A DNA stretch of 64,000 nucleotides from Rhizobacter sp. Root1221 (GCF_001425785.1 NZ_LMDI01000019.1:26896-90895), one strand, 5' to 3'. Positions 8,452-16,030 are shown, numbered from the stretch's first letter. Translations and numbers: made by a program. The notes: generated by a model not told the origin, from the letters alone.

Positions 8452-8946
8452 TCAGGCGTTTTCGCGGCGGCTTGGCTCGACAGCGTGAATGAAGACCGTG
8501 TAGGTGTCCGCCGGCCGCACCGCCTCTGCCAAGTCCAACGCATGGCCGATGGCACCTCTGTGATAGGTGCCGTGATTGACGATGTGAAAGAGGATCTCCC
8601 GGCGCGTCATCGTTCCCTGCAGGCCATCGACGAACTGGAAGTTGAGCGACTGGTTCAGTTGGCTGCTGTCCAGTTGCCCGATGTAGCGGGCGAACCAGAG
8701 ATTCGAAGCCGTCATTCGCCGATCAAGCTCATCGAGGTCAGGAACAGACTCGGTGTTTGTAGAAGCGTGAGGGGCAAGTTCACCGAGGAGCCGTGCTTTG
8801 AACAGCTCTTCAACCCTGACCATGTGGTTCAGCTGCTGTCGTGCGAATGCCGTGGATGACGGGTGCTCGTTTTCATCCATCGTGCCCACTGCATCGAGCG
8901 TGCGTCGATCAGCCCATTGCTTGTACTTGAATGTTTCGATGAGCAT
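8452..8946 (-). CDS. DinB family protein
   Basis: 164 residues forming a four-helix bundle of the DinB/YfiT type. The metal-binding histidines appear as L-N-H-M-V-R-V-E near residue 41 and H-I-V-N-H-G-T-Y-H-R-G near residues 122-132. DinB proteins are often metal-dependent thiol transferases (bacillithiol or mycothiol in other phyla) or stress proteins, and the substrate in betaproteobacteria is not settled. No signal peptide is present. It lies inside the island of minus-strand small genes and has lower GC than the core genes. Confidence 0.85.
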   Translation of the reverse strand: MLIETFKYKQWADRRTLDAVGTMDENEHPSSTAFARQQLNHMVRVEELFKARLLGELAPHASTNTESVPDLDELDRRMTASNLWFARYIGQLDSSQLNQSLNFQFVDGLQGTMTRREILFHIVNHGTYHRGAIGHALDLAEAVRPADTYTVFIHAVEPSRRENA

Positions 8947-8997
8947 GTGCCTCTCCCGGAAAGATATGGCTCGTCGCTGCGCGGCCGTGAAGGCCTT

Positions 8998-9369
8998 TCA
9001 AAGCTTGGGGTCTGGAAATGGCAGCTGGTCCTGCGATCTGCTCGGCTGGGCCACCCATTGACTGCCGCGGCGATAAAAATCCGCTTGGGTTTCAGAAGTA
9101 CCAGCCCCGATCTTCACCGCCACCGTGCAGGCCACTTGACCTGGGTGCTCGGCCTGAACAGCTGGGATGCAAGTGCCGAGCTTGGCTTCGGCATTTTGCT
9201 GCCCTTGCATGTCCAGCATCTCAAGGAGTGCTTGCGTGGCCTCTTTCGTGTTGGGTAATGCGGGTGCGTCGGCTTGCGCTGTGGGCCGGGCGACGTCGGC
9301 TGGTTGCGGCGATGTCTTGCTGCAGGCGGCGCAAAGAAGCAATGTTGACAAGATGATTGTGTAATGCAT
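8998..9369 (-). CDS. Small lipoprotein, unknown function
   Basis: 123 residues starting at ATG 9369, with an AGGAGA ribosome site 10-15 bases upstream. The signal peptide ends L-L-L-C-A-A-C-S, a lipobox. The mature region is Pro/Ala-rich and then has G-T-C-I-P-A-V and V-A-C-T-V-A-V, with a Cys pair that could form a disulfide, and it ends in an aromatic-rich stretch, D-F-Y-R-R-G-S-Q-W-V. Not recognised. It follows the SUKH gene at 36 bases and is probably co-transcribed with it. Confidence 0.68.
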   Translation of the reverse strand: MHYTIILSTLLLCAACSKTSPQPADVARPTAQADAPALPNTKEATQALLEMLDMQGQQNAEAKLGTCIPAVQAEHPGQVACTVAVKIGAGTSETQADFYRRGSQWVAQPSRSQDQLPFPDPKL

Positions 9370-9405
9370 AACGAGTTTCTCTCCTGTGGCGCCTGACGCC
9401 AACTG

Positions 9406-9843
9406 CTACCACTCGACAAAACTCTCTTGGAGTAACTCCTCAAGAGAAGGCGCCAGGACTTCACGCTCATCGCTGTCATGGTAGGCAACAACGACTTCGC
9501 CGGCAGGGTTGATGAAGATCGGATCTCCGGCACCTGTCATGGAGATGACGTAGCTGCTGTTTAACTCGACAGCCCGCTCATCACCGGCATAGCTCGCTCG
9601 AAAGTCGAGCGTGAGCTCAACAACTGTTTCCTTCCCAATGGAAGTCCCATTGGAGAAGGCATGGATGGGCATTCCCGCGTAGGCGCCTCCAAAACGCTTT
9701 ATGAAGGCTTTGTAGTTGCCATGAAACTTGACGTTGAGTTTTTCCTCTGCGGCGTTGATTTCCTCCTCGAGGGCAGGTTTTCCTCGCAGGGTTTCATGCT
9801 TTGCGAGGAAGTGTGCCAACCGTCGCATCAACGTGTCATTCAT
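9406..9843 (-). CDS. SUKH (SMI1/KNR4) family protein, probable immunity protein
   Basis: 145 residues. The segment E-E-I-N-A-A-E-E-K-L-N-V-K-F followed by Y-K-A-F-I-K-R-F-G-G is the characteristic start of the SUKH fold. The ending L-E-E-L-L-Q-E-S-F is also typical. SUKH proteins act mostly as cytosolic immunity proteins against nuclease and other polymorphic toxins; some are orphan copies without their toxin. The start codon overlaps the stop of the DMP19-type gene (ATGA), so the two are translated together. No toxin gene with a recognisable nuclease domain is next to it. Confidence 0.85.
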   Translation of the reverse strand: MNDTLMRRLAHFLAKHETLRGKPALEEEINAAEEKLNVKFHGNYKAFIKRFGGAYAGMPIHAFSNGTSIGKETVVELTLDFRASYAGDERAVELNSSYVISMTGAGDPIFINPAGEVVVAYHDSDEREVLAPSLEELLQESFVEW

Positions 9844-10478
9844 GTGAAGCACTCGCAGTAGTGCAACGCGGCCAGCCTTGGTATTTCGTCCCCCGCCTTC
9901 CAAAACTCTGGGTCCAGCTTGTCGCCAATCTCATCCTGCTCTTCCTTGGCCAGAAGACTCCAGAGATCCTCATACGACTTGAGGTCAGGGTGATCTTTTA
10001 TTCTTTCCAATATTTCTCGCTGACGTGCCACGATTGCATAGGTGGCATCGGCCCCGATGGCCTGTAGCGCTGACAAGGCGATGCGACAGTTTTCTTCGCC
10101 CCAGTTGCCGAAGAACTGCATGAACCCCCCGTTGTACCCATCCGCTTCAAGTCGCCACAGCGCAACGATCTCTCGCGAGCGAGGTTGCAGTTCATCCAGC
10201 TTGAAACCTTTGGCCATTGCCTCGTCGTTTGCCTGCTTGCACAGCGCCTCCCAAAGCAACCAGCGCGTATCAAGCGTTACCTTGTCACCCAGGTGCGGCC
10301 ATGACACCAGGCCATCGTCCAGCAATGTCCATTCAGATCTCTGCGTGGCACTTGCCTTCAATAGGTCCGGATTGCGCGAAAGCGTGTCGCGAAGAATTCG
10401 ACCATCGGCCAGCGTTACGCTGACATGGGCCTTTGTGAAGTCAATGCTGCCAACTGATAGATTTCTCATTGTGGACAT
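9840..10478 (-). CDS. DMP19/DUF4375-type protein with a DUF2442-like N-terminus
   Basis: 212 residues with two parts. Residues 1-65 (V-S-V-T-L-A-D-G-R-I-L-R-D-T and later L-L-D-D-G-L-V-S-W-P) resemble DUF2442. Residues 85-212 carry Y-N-G-G-F-M-Q-F-F-G-N-W-G and A-L-Q-A-I-G-A, the hallmark of the DMP19/DUF4375 family, a group found among predicted immunity proteins and proposed DNA mimics. Translation could begin at ATG 10478 or 10469; the second has a better-placed T-G-G-A. Its stop overlaps the SUKH start. The domain calls are by eye. Confidence 0.68.
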   Translation of the reverse strand: MSTMRNLSVGSIDFTKAHVSVTLADGRILRDTLSRNPDLLKASATQRSEWTLLDDGLVSWPHLGDKVTLDTRWLLWEALCKQANDEAMAKGFKLDELQPRSREIVALWRLEADGYNGGFMQFFGNWGEENCRIALSALQAIGADATYAIVARQREILERIKDHPDLKSYEDLWSLLAKEEQDEIGDKLDPEFWKAGDEIPRLAALHYCECFT

Positions 10479-10485
10479 TCCAGCT

Positions 10486-10492
10486 GTCTAAC
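10486..10492 (-). other. Possible integron-type core site (GTTRRRY) at a gene boundary
   Basis: On the minus strand this reads GTTAGAC, matching the 7-base GTTRRRY core of integron attC sites, placed just before the DMP19-type gene in reading direction. A GCGAAGG/CCTTCGG inverted repeat lies on its upstream side. A convincing partner RYYYAAC was not found (closest is CTCCAAC about 145 bases away, with an incorrect first base), and a 7-base match is weak. Kept as a low-confidence note. Confidence 0.2.
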
Positions 10493-10664
10493 GTCCCGAA
10501 GGTCAGGGATGCCGCAGTACCCGAATGAGCCTTCGCACTTGTCTTTCAACGGCCTTCCACTCCCATTGATCGGGCGCGCCAAGCGCAGGAAGGGTTTGCG
10601 CCCACAACAAGATCAATCCCCAGTCGCGCGCTCGTTGGAGATATACGCATCGCGTATTGGAACC

Positions 10665-11144
10665 CTAGCCAGCATTTCGGCCAGGAAACTGCTTGAGCAC
10701 TTCAACTGGGGAGAATACCGCTGGCCAGAGCACCAATCTGTAATGGTCTTTGCCTTCAAGGCCATCTTCACTGAGTTCACTCAGCGCTCCGAAGTAGGCT
10801 CGGACCCGGTATGTAGCGGGGCTCAGGTCTATGCGGTCAATTGAGCCACCAGTGCATTCACGGATTTCAAGGTGACCGGATGGCAACTCCAGGCTCGCCT
10901 CGGCCACGTGATCCCACTCGTCGAAATCGGTTTCGGGCTCCGCTGCGAAGACTTCGAGCGTAACGGGTACGTCCATGTTTCTTTCGGGCTGAATCACAAC
11001 AACGTTTGGTGCTGCTTTGATTCTTCGTTCAATGTCGGTATCGGTGTAGTCGGTCGGCGCCTCTGGTGAGGTATCTCTATCCCAAAGGTAGAACTGATGG
11101 TAGTCGGCGAAGATGGAGTATGTATATTTCATGATGGCTGACAT
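10665..11144 (-). CDS. ComJ/Nin-like protein, possible nuclease inhibitor
   Basis: 159 residues from ATG 11144 (ATG 11132 also possible; neither has a strong ribosome site). The segment D-Y-H-Q-F-Y-L-W-D followed by a T-D-x-D-I-E-R-R-I-K-A-A region and Q-P-E-R-N-M-D-V-P-V resembles the Bacillus ComJ (Nin) pattern Y-H-Q-F, then W-T-D-E-A-I, then E-A-Q-R-N-T. ComJ inhibits the DNA-entry nuclease NucA, and relatives occur as immunity proteins. The match is from memory and visual. The 186-base gap downstream (10479-10664) holds no gene I can support. Confidence 0.5.
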   Translation of the reverse strand: MSAIMKYTYSIFADYHQFYLWDRDTSPEAPTDYTDTDIERRIKAAPNVVVIQPERNMDVPVTLEVFAAEPETDFDEWDHVAEASLELPSGHLEIRECTGGSIDRIDLSPATYRVRAYFGALSELSEDGLEGKDHYRLVLWPAVFSPVEVLKQFPGRNAG

Positions 11145-11264
11145 TGCAGTTAAGCGATTGACCGAGGCTGGCTGGCGGCTGTCGACACGAGCCAGCACCT
11201 GGGTTTGCCCCGGTTGAATCATGCTTGCAACCCCGCATCACATGCGCCGGCCTCAAGCAAGTAT

Positions 11265-11747
11265 CTAGCTTTCATGCGCGATCTCCAGCAGCACGCCGTC
11301 GCTCGAAAACTTCACTGCCAGAAGTGCATCGGAGAATTCCCTCCCTATCGAATAGTCAAACACAATCTTCAACCCGTTGGATTGCTCATGAAATGAGACG
11401 CCACACAATTCGAGTGCACTCATGAACGTTTCCTGATCCACCTCCGCGGAGCCAACTTTGGCACGCACCTCATTGCCCAGCTCCTCCAGATGGAACTCGA
11501 TGAAGTCTGCCACCGTTGGATCTTCAGTGTTCGAAAACTTCAATAGCTCTTGGCGCGAACGTCGATCCCACTCGTCAAGCGTTTCCAGCACCGATTCAAC
11601 CGTTTGAAGTGCCTCTTTGTCCCTGCAGACCCCGTCGCCAATATACAAGCTGCACTGCGAGCCTTTTCCATTGACTTCAATTTGTGCCCTGATGAATGAA
11701 TTTTTTTCGGGATCAATTTCACCGAACTTGAAACCATTAATCTTCAT
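11265..11747 (-). CDS. DUF2004-like protein, possible immunity protein
   Basis: 160 residues, acidic and cytosolic. The end of the protein, F-D-Y-S-I-G-R-E-F-S-D-A-L-L-A-V-K-F, then G-V-L-L-E-I-A-H-E-S, fits the DUF2004 pattern, a family seen among predicted immunity proteins. ATG 11747 is used; a TTG four codons earlier is possible. GC is clearly lower than in the core genes. It lies between the LRR gene and the ComJ-like gene on the same strand. Confidence 0.62.
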   Translation of the reverse strand: MKINGFKFGEIDPEKNSFIRAQIEVNGKGSQCSLYIGDGVCRDKEALQTVESVLETLDEWDRRSRQELLKFSNTEDPTVADFIEFHLEELGNEVRAKVGSAEVDQETFMSALELCGVSFHEQSNGLKIVFDYSIGREFSDALLAVKFSSDGVLLEIAHES

Positions 11748-11764
11748 GCAAAATCCCAATAATT

Positions 11765-11780
11765 AAGGCCACCCGGCCTT
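11765..11780 (-). terminator. Short hairpin between LRR gene and DUF2004-like gene
   Basis: AAGGCC and GGCCTT arms with a four-base loop, followed on the minus strand by AATTATT. It sits directly after the LRR gene stop in reading direction. It could be a weak intrinsic terminator, but the six-base stem and interrupted T-run make that uncertain. Confidence 0.4.
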
Positions 11781-11786
11781 GTGAAG

Positions 11787-12368
11787 TCAGCCATATACCA
11801 GATCATGCACTTTCAACAAAGCATGAAATTCAGCGTCTAGTTTTTTTGATCCGAATGCTCCCGACATATTCTTCATATTCGGGTGCCTCATTGCAAAAAC
11901 CAGGTCCGCGGGCTTCTGTGGCGTTGCAACCACTCCAAACGCCTCCAAGTTGGGGACGGATATCAAATTCCCGATGTCCACGAGGCGTTTGCAATTGAAG
12001 AAATTCAACCTCCTCAGTCGAACACACGCGGAGAGATCGGGGATATTTTCGATTCGAGGGGCATATCCAATTGAAAAGCTTTCCAGGGAGGTCAGCCCAG
12101 GCAGAAAATCAAGTGCCTGTATGCCTGTTCCATTGATGAAAAGTTTCTCCAGATTCTCGAACCGGGAAAGTTGATCATGGGGAATTTCACATCTATAGAG
12201 CTGCAGACTCTGGAGCTTTGCCAAGCAAGACATGAAGTCCAGATCCTGCACTTTGATACCCGTCATGCATAGGCGCCTGCTTTGCCTATGCTGAGAAATC
12301 AAGGCTGCATCACTCGCCGTGATTCTCCCCTCAAGAAAAATCCCAGCTTCATTCTTTGAAAATGCCAC
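11787..12368 (-). CDS. Leucine-rich-repeat-like protein in the immunity-like island
   Basis: 193 residues from a GTG start; GGAG lies 8 bases upstream and an in-frame stop precedes. At least four irregular leucine-rich units can be seen: C-L-A-K-L-Q-S-L-Q-L-Y-R-C, F-E-N-L-E-K-L-F-I-N-G-T, L-T-S-L-E-S-F-S-I-G-Y and V-R-L-R-R-L-N-F-F-N-C. There is no signal peptide. Cytosolic LRR proteins of this size are found beside polymorphic toxins as immunity proteins, but they also occur elsewhere. GC is low for the window. Confidence 0.68.
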   Translation of the reverse strand: MAFSKNEAGIFLEGRITASDAALISQHRQSRRLCMTGIKVQDLDFMSCLAKLQSLQLYRCEIPHDQLSRFENLEKLFINGTGIQALDFLPGLTSLESFSIGYAPRIENIPDLSACVRLRRLNFFNCKRLVDIGNLISVPNLEAFGVVATPQKPADLVFAMRHPNMKNMSGAFGSKKLDAEFHALLKVHDLVYG

Positions 12369-12441
12369 AACTCGCTCCAGTTCGAAATGCTCCCGGCCCG
12401 TTCCCGTATTCCTGAACTTGCAGGATCGCTGCGTCCAAGAG

Positions 12442-12448
12442 GCCTAAC
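12442..12448 (-). other. Possible integron-type core site overlapping the ankyrin gene stop
   Basis: On the minus strand this reads GTTAGGC, an exact GTTRRRY core, and contains the TAG stop of the ankyrin gene. There is no room for a full attC site between that stop and the core, which argues against a classical cassette junction. Noted because a similar core (GTTAGAC) marks another boundary in the same island. Confidence 0.15.
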
Positions 12449-13199
12449 GTGAAGCGCCCGCAGCCTTCGCCCGCTCGAACAGTTCGATCCAATCGGCCTC
12501 GCCACGCTTTCGGGCGAGCGCGACGGGAGAGCTGCCACGGTTGTCCTGCGCATCGGGGTCCGCGCCGCGGGCAAGCAGAAAGTCCGCCAGTTCCCGGTTG
12601 CGCATGGCCGTGGCAAGCATCAGCGGTGTGCTGCCTCGATGGAGGCGGACATCGACCGTCAACCCAAGCGCCAACAGGCGAGCCGCCCAGCGGTGCTGCT
12701 GTGCGCGGCCCGCATCGCTTGTGGGCACCGGCGCCATCGACAACCTGTGCAACGCCGTTGCGCCGAAATCGCCGACGTGCCGCGGGTTTGCGCCGCGGGC
12801 CAGCAACAGCTCCGCGGCCCCGTAATGTCCACTGCTCAGCGCGGCAAACAAGGGCGTGTCACCGTTGCTGTCGAGTGGCCGGTCCGTTCGAGCACCGGCA
12901 TCAAGCAGCATGCGCACTTCCTCTTGTTCTCCGAATGACGCACTGAAGGCCAGCATGCTGATGCCCGAGAGGCAGGCGTTGGGGTCGTCTCCGCGCGCCA
13001 GCAGCGCGGCAAGCTCGGCACGCCGCCCTTTTCCAAGAACAAAGGCGATCGCCGGTGCATCCTGGGTGGCACGCTTGACCGCCTCATCGGCGTAGTCACC
13101 GAAGCCGGTGCCTTCCGGGGGCTCGGGACAGCGCGTCAATGGCGCGGCTGCGCAAGCGGCCACCACGAGCGACAACAGCCCTGCCGCCAGGCGTTTCAC
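12444..13199 (-). CDS. Ankyrin-repeat lipoprotein
   Basis: 251 residues. The lipoprotein signal ends S-L-V-V-A-A-C-A. Several ankyrin repeats follow, clearest at G-D-T-P-L-F-A-A-L, G-A-T-A-L-H-R-L and G-S-T-P-L-M-L-A-T-A with L-L-A-R-G-A-D-P. It should be exported and membrane-attached. The start overlaps the stop of the DUF4124-containing gene (ATGA), so the two are coupled. Exported ankyrin proteins beside secreted effectors can act as periplasmic immunity proteins; that reading here depends on the partner being an effector, which is unproven. Confidence 0.78.
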   Translation of the reverse strand: MKRLAAGLLSLVVAACAAAPLTRCPEPPEGTGFGDYADEAVKRATQDAPAIAFVLGKGRRAELAALLARGDDPNACLSGISMLAFSASFGEQEEVRMLLDAGARTDRPLDSNGDTPLFAALSSGHYGAAELLLARGANPRHVGDFGATALHRLSMAPVPTSDAGRAQQHRWAARLLALGLTVDVRLHRGSTPLMLATAMRNRELADFLLARGADPDAQDNRGSSPVALARKRGEADWIELFERAKAAGASR

Positions 13200-14083
13200 C
13201 GGTCACCCCGCATATAGGCGTTCGTGGCATCGTCCATCAGCTTCTGCATCTCGACGTACTTGCCCTGGCTGAGCAGGTTTTGGGCGTCTGCCCATTGGGT
13301 TTCGTCGATCACCCCGCGCTCGTACAGCTTGCGTGCCTTCATGTTGAGCACGACGTTGCCAGTGGACTTGGCCACCTCGGGATCGAGCGCGGCCACGCCC
13401 AGGTCGACGAGCGGCCCGGCCACGCGCGTGAAGGCGGTGGCCTTCGCTGCACGCAATGCAGCGCGCGAGGCCTCCAGCTCCTTGGCGGCAGCCTTGGCGG
13501 CCGCTGCGGCGCGGGCATCCTCCACCTTCAGGTACTGGCCCAGGCGCGAGTTGGAATAGGTGGGCGGCTTCGGGGGCGGCAAGGTGCTGGCCTTGGCACC
13601 CAGCACGTCGGCATAGGGGCCCCACCGGTCGCGTTTCATCATGTCCTTGACCGTGGTCTCGAACCACTTTTCCGCGCTGCCGGTGAAACTGCCGGTGGCG
13701 AGACCCAGGCCCGCGGACATGGTTTTTTCGCCGGCCTTCAGGCCCACCACGGTGTCGCGCAGCGGGCGGAATTGCGGGTACTTCTGCAGCTTGAGCCAGG
13801 TTTGCGGGTCTTCCTTCTGCAGCTGCTGCAACACACGGTCGAGCTTGATGGGCGAGTTGCTGCGCAGGTACGAGATGTACTCGAGGTAGTCGTTGATCTT
13901 CGGGATGCGCTTGCGCGCCTCGGCGATCAGCTTCTGCGTCTGCTTGTGGTCGTACGGTTCTTCTTCGCGGCGCTCGGCCACGCGGCCATCGCGGCCGACG
14001 GCGTCGATCTGGCCGGGCCCGCCCGGCACATCGGAATATTCGACGGTGCCATCGGGGCGCACGATGCGGTAGACACCGCCCAT
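13196..14083 (-). CDS. DUF4124-like N-terminal domain protein, possible effector partner of the ankyrin lipoprotein
   Basis: About 295 residues from ATG 14083; a GTG at 14164 gives a longer form and no ribosome site decides between them. The start G-G-V-Y-R-I-V-R-P-D-G-T-V-E-Y-S-D matches the DUF4124 strand pattern. The rest is charged and helical, with an Ala/Lys-rich coiled-coil-like stretch in the second half (A-A-A-A-K-A-A-A-K-E-L-E), and is not recognised. Unlike usual DUF4124 proteins there is no signal peptide. It is the first gene of the ten-gene minus-strand series. Effector, structural protein or something else cannot be decided from sequence. Confidence 0.55.
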   Translation of the reverse strand: MGGVYRIVRPDGTVEYSDVPGGPGQIDAVGRDGRVAERREEEPYDHKQTQKLIAEARKRIPKINDYLEYISYLRSNSPIKLDRVLQQLQKEDPQTWLKLQKYPQFRPLRDTVVGLKAGEKTMSAGLGLATGSFTGSAEKWFETTVKDMMKRDRWGPYADVLGAKASTLPPPKPPTYSNSRLGQYLKVEDARAAAAAKAAAKELEASRAALRAAKATAFTRVAGPLVDLGVAALDPEVAKSTGNVVLNMKARKLYERGVIDETQWADAQNLLSQGKYVEMQKLMDDATNAYMRGDR

Positions 14084-14255
14084 GTCAGGCCCCGCCCCGG
14101 CGGCTGGCGAGCGCGTTCCCGCGGAAGATTCCTTGCGACATACCCTGCCTTGAACCCGTTCCACCCCGCGGCGGCGGCGGAACGTTGTTGTGGTGAGGCA
14201 TTGTCACCCGGCAGGGCCTCTCGGTGCCCTGACCAAAGTCAGCTCTTCAGGAACG

Positions 14256-15398
14256 CTACTTCGCCGACACCGCAGGCAGCGTCCCGATCACCAGCTGCCG
14301 GCCCTGCTCGACGCGCACCAGGAAACTCTCGCGGTCGAGGTCGCCATGGGCGTCGAACGACAGGTCCATCAGCACCCCCGGGTGCTGCGCGGCGGAGATC
14401 TTCGCGCCGTGCAAGGCCTCCGACAGCGCCTTCGAATCGAACTTGCCGATGCGCTCGGTGATGGCCTTCACCACGTACACGCTGATGTAGCCCTTCATGC
14501 CGTTGTGCTCGCTCTTGTACTTGTACTCGCGCAGGAACCGTTCATCGAACGCCTTGATCCGCGCCTGCGGTGCATCGGCGGTGAGGCCCACGTGGCCCAG
14601 CATGCCGTTGGCCGCATCACCCGCCAGCTCGATGGTCTTCTGGCTGACCGCGGTGGTCTCGCCGATCACGGGCTTCGTGTACCCCTGCTTGCGCAGCTCC
14701 CGCAACGCACGCGCCGACTCCTCCTCCAGCGTGTAGAGGAACAGCGCGTCGGCGTCCGACTGCCGGACCTTCAGCACCGCGGCCGAGAAGTCGACCTGCT
14801 GCGGGTCGGTGGAGATGTCCACCGCCACCTTGACCCCCAGCGCGTCGAGTGCCTTCAGCATCGCGTCGTGGCCGCCCTTGCCGTAGTCGTTGTTCGTGTA
14901 CATGACCGCCACCGACCGCGCCTTCACGGTGTCCTTGATGTAGCGGGCAACCTTGGGCATCGACGTCAGCTGCGTGAACGACGAGCGGAACACGTACGGG
15001 TTGCCCTGCTGGGTGATGCTCGCGGCTTCCCCCCCGGTGAAGTTGGTGACCTCCGCGCGGCGTGTCTCCGCCATCGTGACGAGCATCGACCCCGAATGCA
15101 CGGGACCCAGCACGACGTACGAGCCGTCGTCCACGGCCTTTTGCGCCAGGGCCTTGGCCACGCCAGGGTTCGTCTGCGTGTCGACCGGCTGGTAGTCGAT
15201 GGGCCGGCCCAGGATGCCCCCCGCGGCGTTGATTTCCTTGACGGCCAGCTTCACGCCATTGTTGAAGTTGGTGCCCGGCGTGGCACCGCTGCCGGACAGT
15301 TCCATGATGCCGGCGAAGCGCACGGGGCCGGTCTGTGCCTGGGCGGCCAGGGTGCTGCAGGCCACGAGTGCGGCGGCGAGGATACGGGTGGTGTTCAT
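14256..15398 (-). CDS. Periplasmic binding protein of branched-chain amino acid/amide ABC type
   Basis: 380 residues with a Sec signal ending A-A-Q-A-Q and a type I periplasmic-binding fold (Peripla_BP_6: G-I-M-E-L-S-G-S-G-A, then I-N-A-A-G-G-I-L-G-R-P). Family members bind amino acids, amides or aromatic acids. It lies 39 bases downstream of the dehydroquinase-like gene on the same strand and opposite an IclR regulator. The ligand may therefore be a hydroaromatic acid such as quinate or shikimate, or a related aromatic. This is inference; no permease or ATPase genes are present locally. Confidence 0.87.
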   Translation of the reverse strand: MNTTRILAAALVACSTLAAQAQTGPVRFAGIMELSGSGATPGTNFNNGVKLAVKEINAAGGILGRPIDYQPVDTQTNPGVAKALAQKAVDDGSYVVLGPVHSGSMLVTMAETRRAEVTNFTGGEAASITQQGNPYVFRSSFTQLTSMPKVARYIKDTVKARSVAVMYTNNDYGKGGHDAMLKALDALGVKVAVDISTDPQQVDFSAAVLKVRQSDADALFLYTLEEESARALRELRKQGYTKPVIGETTAVSQKTIELAGDAANGMLGHVGLTADAPQARIKAFDERFLREYKYKSEHNGMKGYISVYVVKAITERIGKFDSKALSEALHGAKISAAQHPGVLMDLSFDAHGDLDRESFLVRVEQGRQLVIGTLPAVSAK

Positions 15399-15437
15399 CG
15401 GAATGTCTCCGGATCGGTCGGGGGAGGAACGGGGCTG

Positions 15438-15887
15438 TCAGTCGGACACGAGGCCCAGCGCGCCGGCCACGGCACGCACGGCGAGCAGGTACCCCTGCAC
15501 GCCCAGCCCGCAGATGACACCGGTGGCGGCGAGGGACACCAGCGAATGCCGGTACTGCTCGGTGCGCTGGTGGATGTTGGTGATGTGCACCTCCACGAGC
15601 GGCTTGCGGATCAGCTTCAGCGCATCCAGCACGGGGATGGAACCGAAGGAAAAGCCGGCCGGGTTGATCACCACCGCGGCGTCCTTCTCGAAGGCCTCCT
15701 GGATCCAGTCGACCAGCACCCCTTCGTGGTTGGTCTGGCGGAAGTCGCAATCGAGCCCGAGCCGCGCGGCCAGGGTTTCAGTGCGTGTGCGCACCTCGGC
15801 CAGCGTGGTGGCGCCATACAGGTGAGGCTCCCGGCTGCCGAGCAGGTTGAGGTTCGAGCCGTTGAGAACGAACAGCGGGTGGGCCAT
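15438..15887 (-). CDS. Type II 3-dehydroquinate dehydratase-like protein, divergent active site
   Basis: 149 residues, full length for AroQ. The N-terminal pattern L-N-L-L-G-S-R-E-P-H-L-Y-G keeps the Arg and Tyr of the catalytic loop, and V-H-I-T-N-I-H-Q-R keeps the catalytic His. However, the segment normally I-N-P-G-G/A-x-T-H-T-S is I-N-P-A-G-F-S-F-G-S, so the substrate-binding His is Phe, and N-G-P-N at the start is N-G-S-N. It may be a catabolic dehydroquinase or act on another substrate. It pairs with a binding-protein gene and faces an IclR regulator, unlike the usual biosynthetic aroQ next to accBC. Confidence 0.8.
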   Translation of the reverse strand: MAHPLFVLNGSNLNLLGSREPHLYGATTLAEVRTRTETLAARLGLDCDFRQTNHEGVLVDWIQEAFEKDAAVVINPAGFSFGSIPVLDALKLIRKPLVEVHITNIHQRTEQYRHSLVSLAATGVICGLGVQGYLLAVRAVAGALGLVSD

Positions 15888-15976
15888 GGGTGGGGTCCTG
15901 GGCTAAGGGATCGGTGGCGCGGCAAACCCGGGAGGGATGCGTCGCAATCGATTGTGGGAACCGTGGCCAGGGTCCG

Positions 15977-16011
15977 TTCCAATCTGGAATATCGTTCTAT
16001 ATTGCGAGAAC
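15977..16011. promoter_or_regulatory. Two inverted repeats in the aroQ-like / IclR divergent promoter
   Basis: TTCCA-N3-TGGAA at 15977-15989 and GTTCT-N8-AGAAC at 15994-16011 lie side by side in the 143-base gap between the divergent genes. The position, 20-55 bases before the regulator start, fits operator sites for the IclR protein controlling itself and the transport/dehydroquinase genes. The binding protein is inferred from location. Confidence 0.55.
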
Positions 16012-16030
16012 CCATCCGACGCCCAGCACC

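Noticed and set aside
9366..9372. GTTATGC on the minus strand as a third integron core
   Set aside because: The fifth base is T, so it does not fit GTTRRRY, and the site overlaps the start codon of a gene with a normal ribosome site and operon spacing.
10509..10844. Plus-strand frame in the immunity-like island
   Set aside because: It overlaps the end of the ComJ-like gene, has no ribosome site and its product has no recognisable feature.
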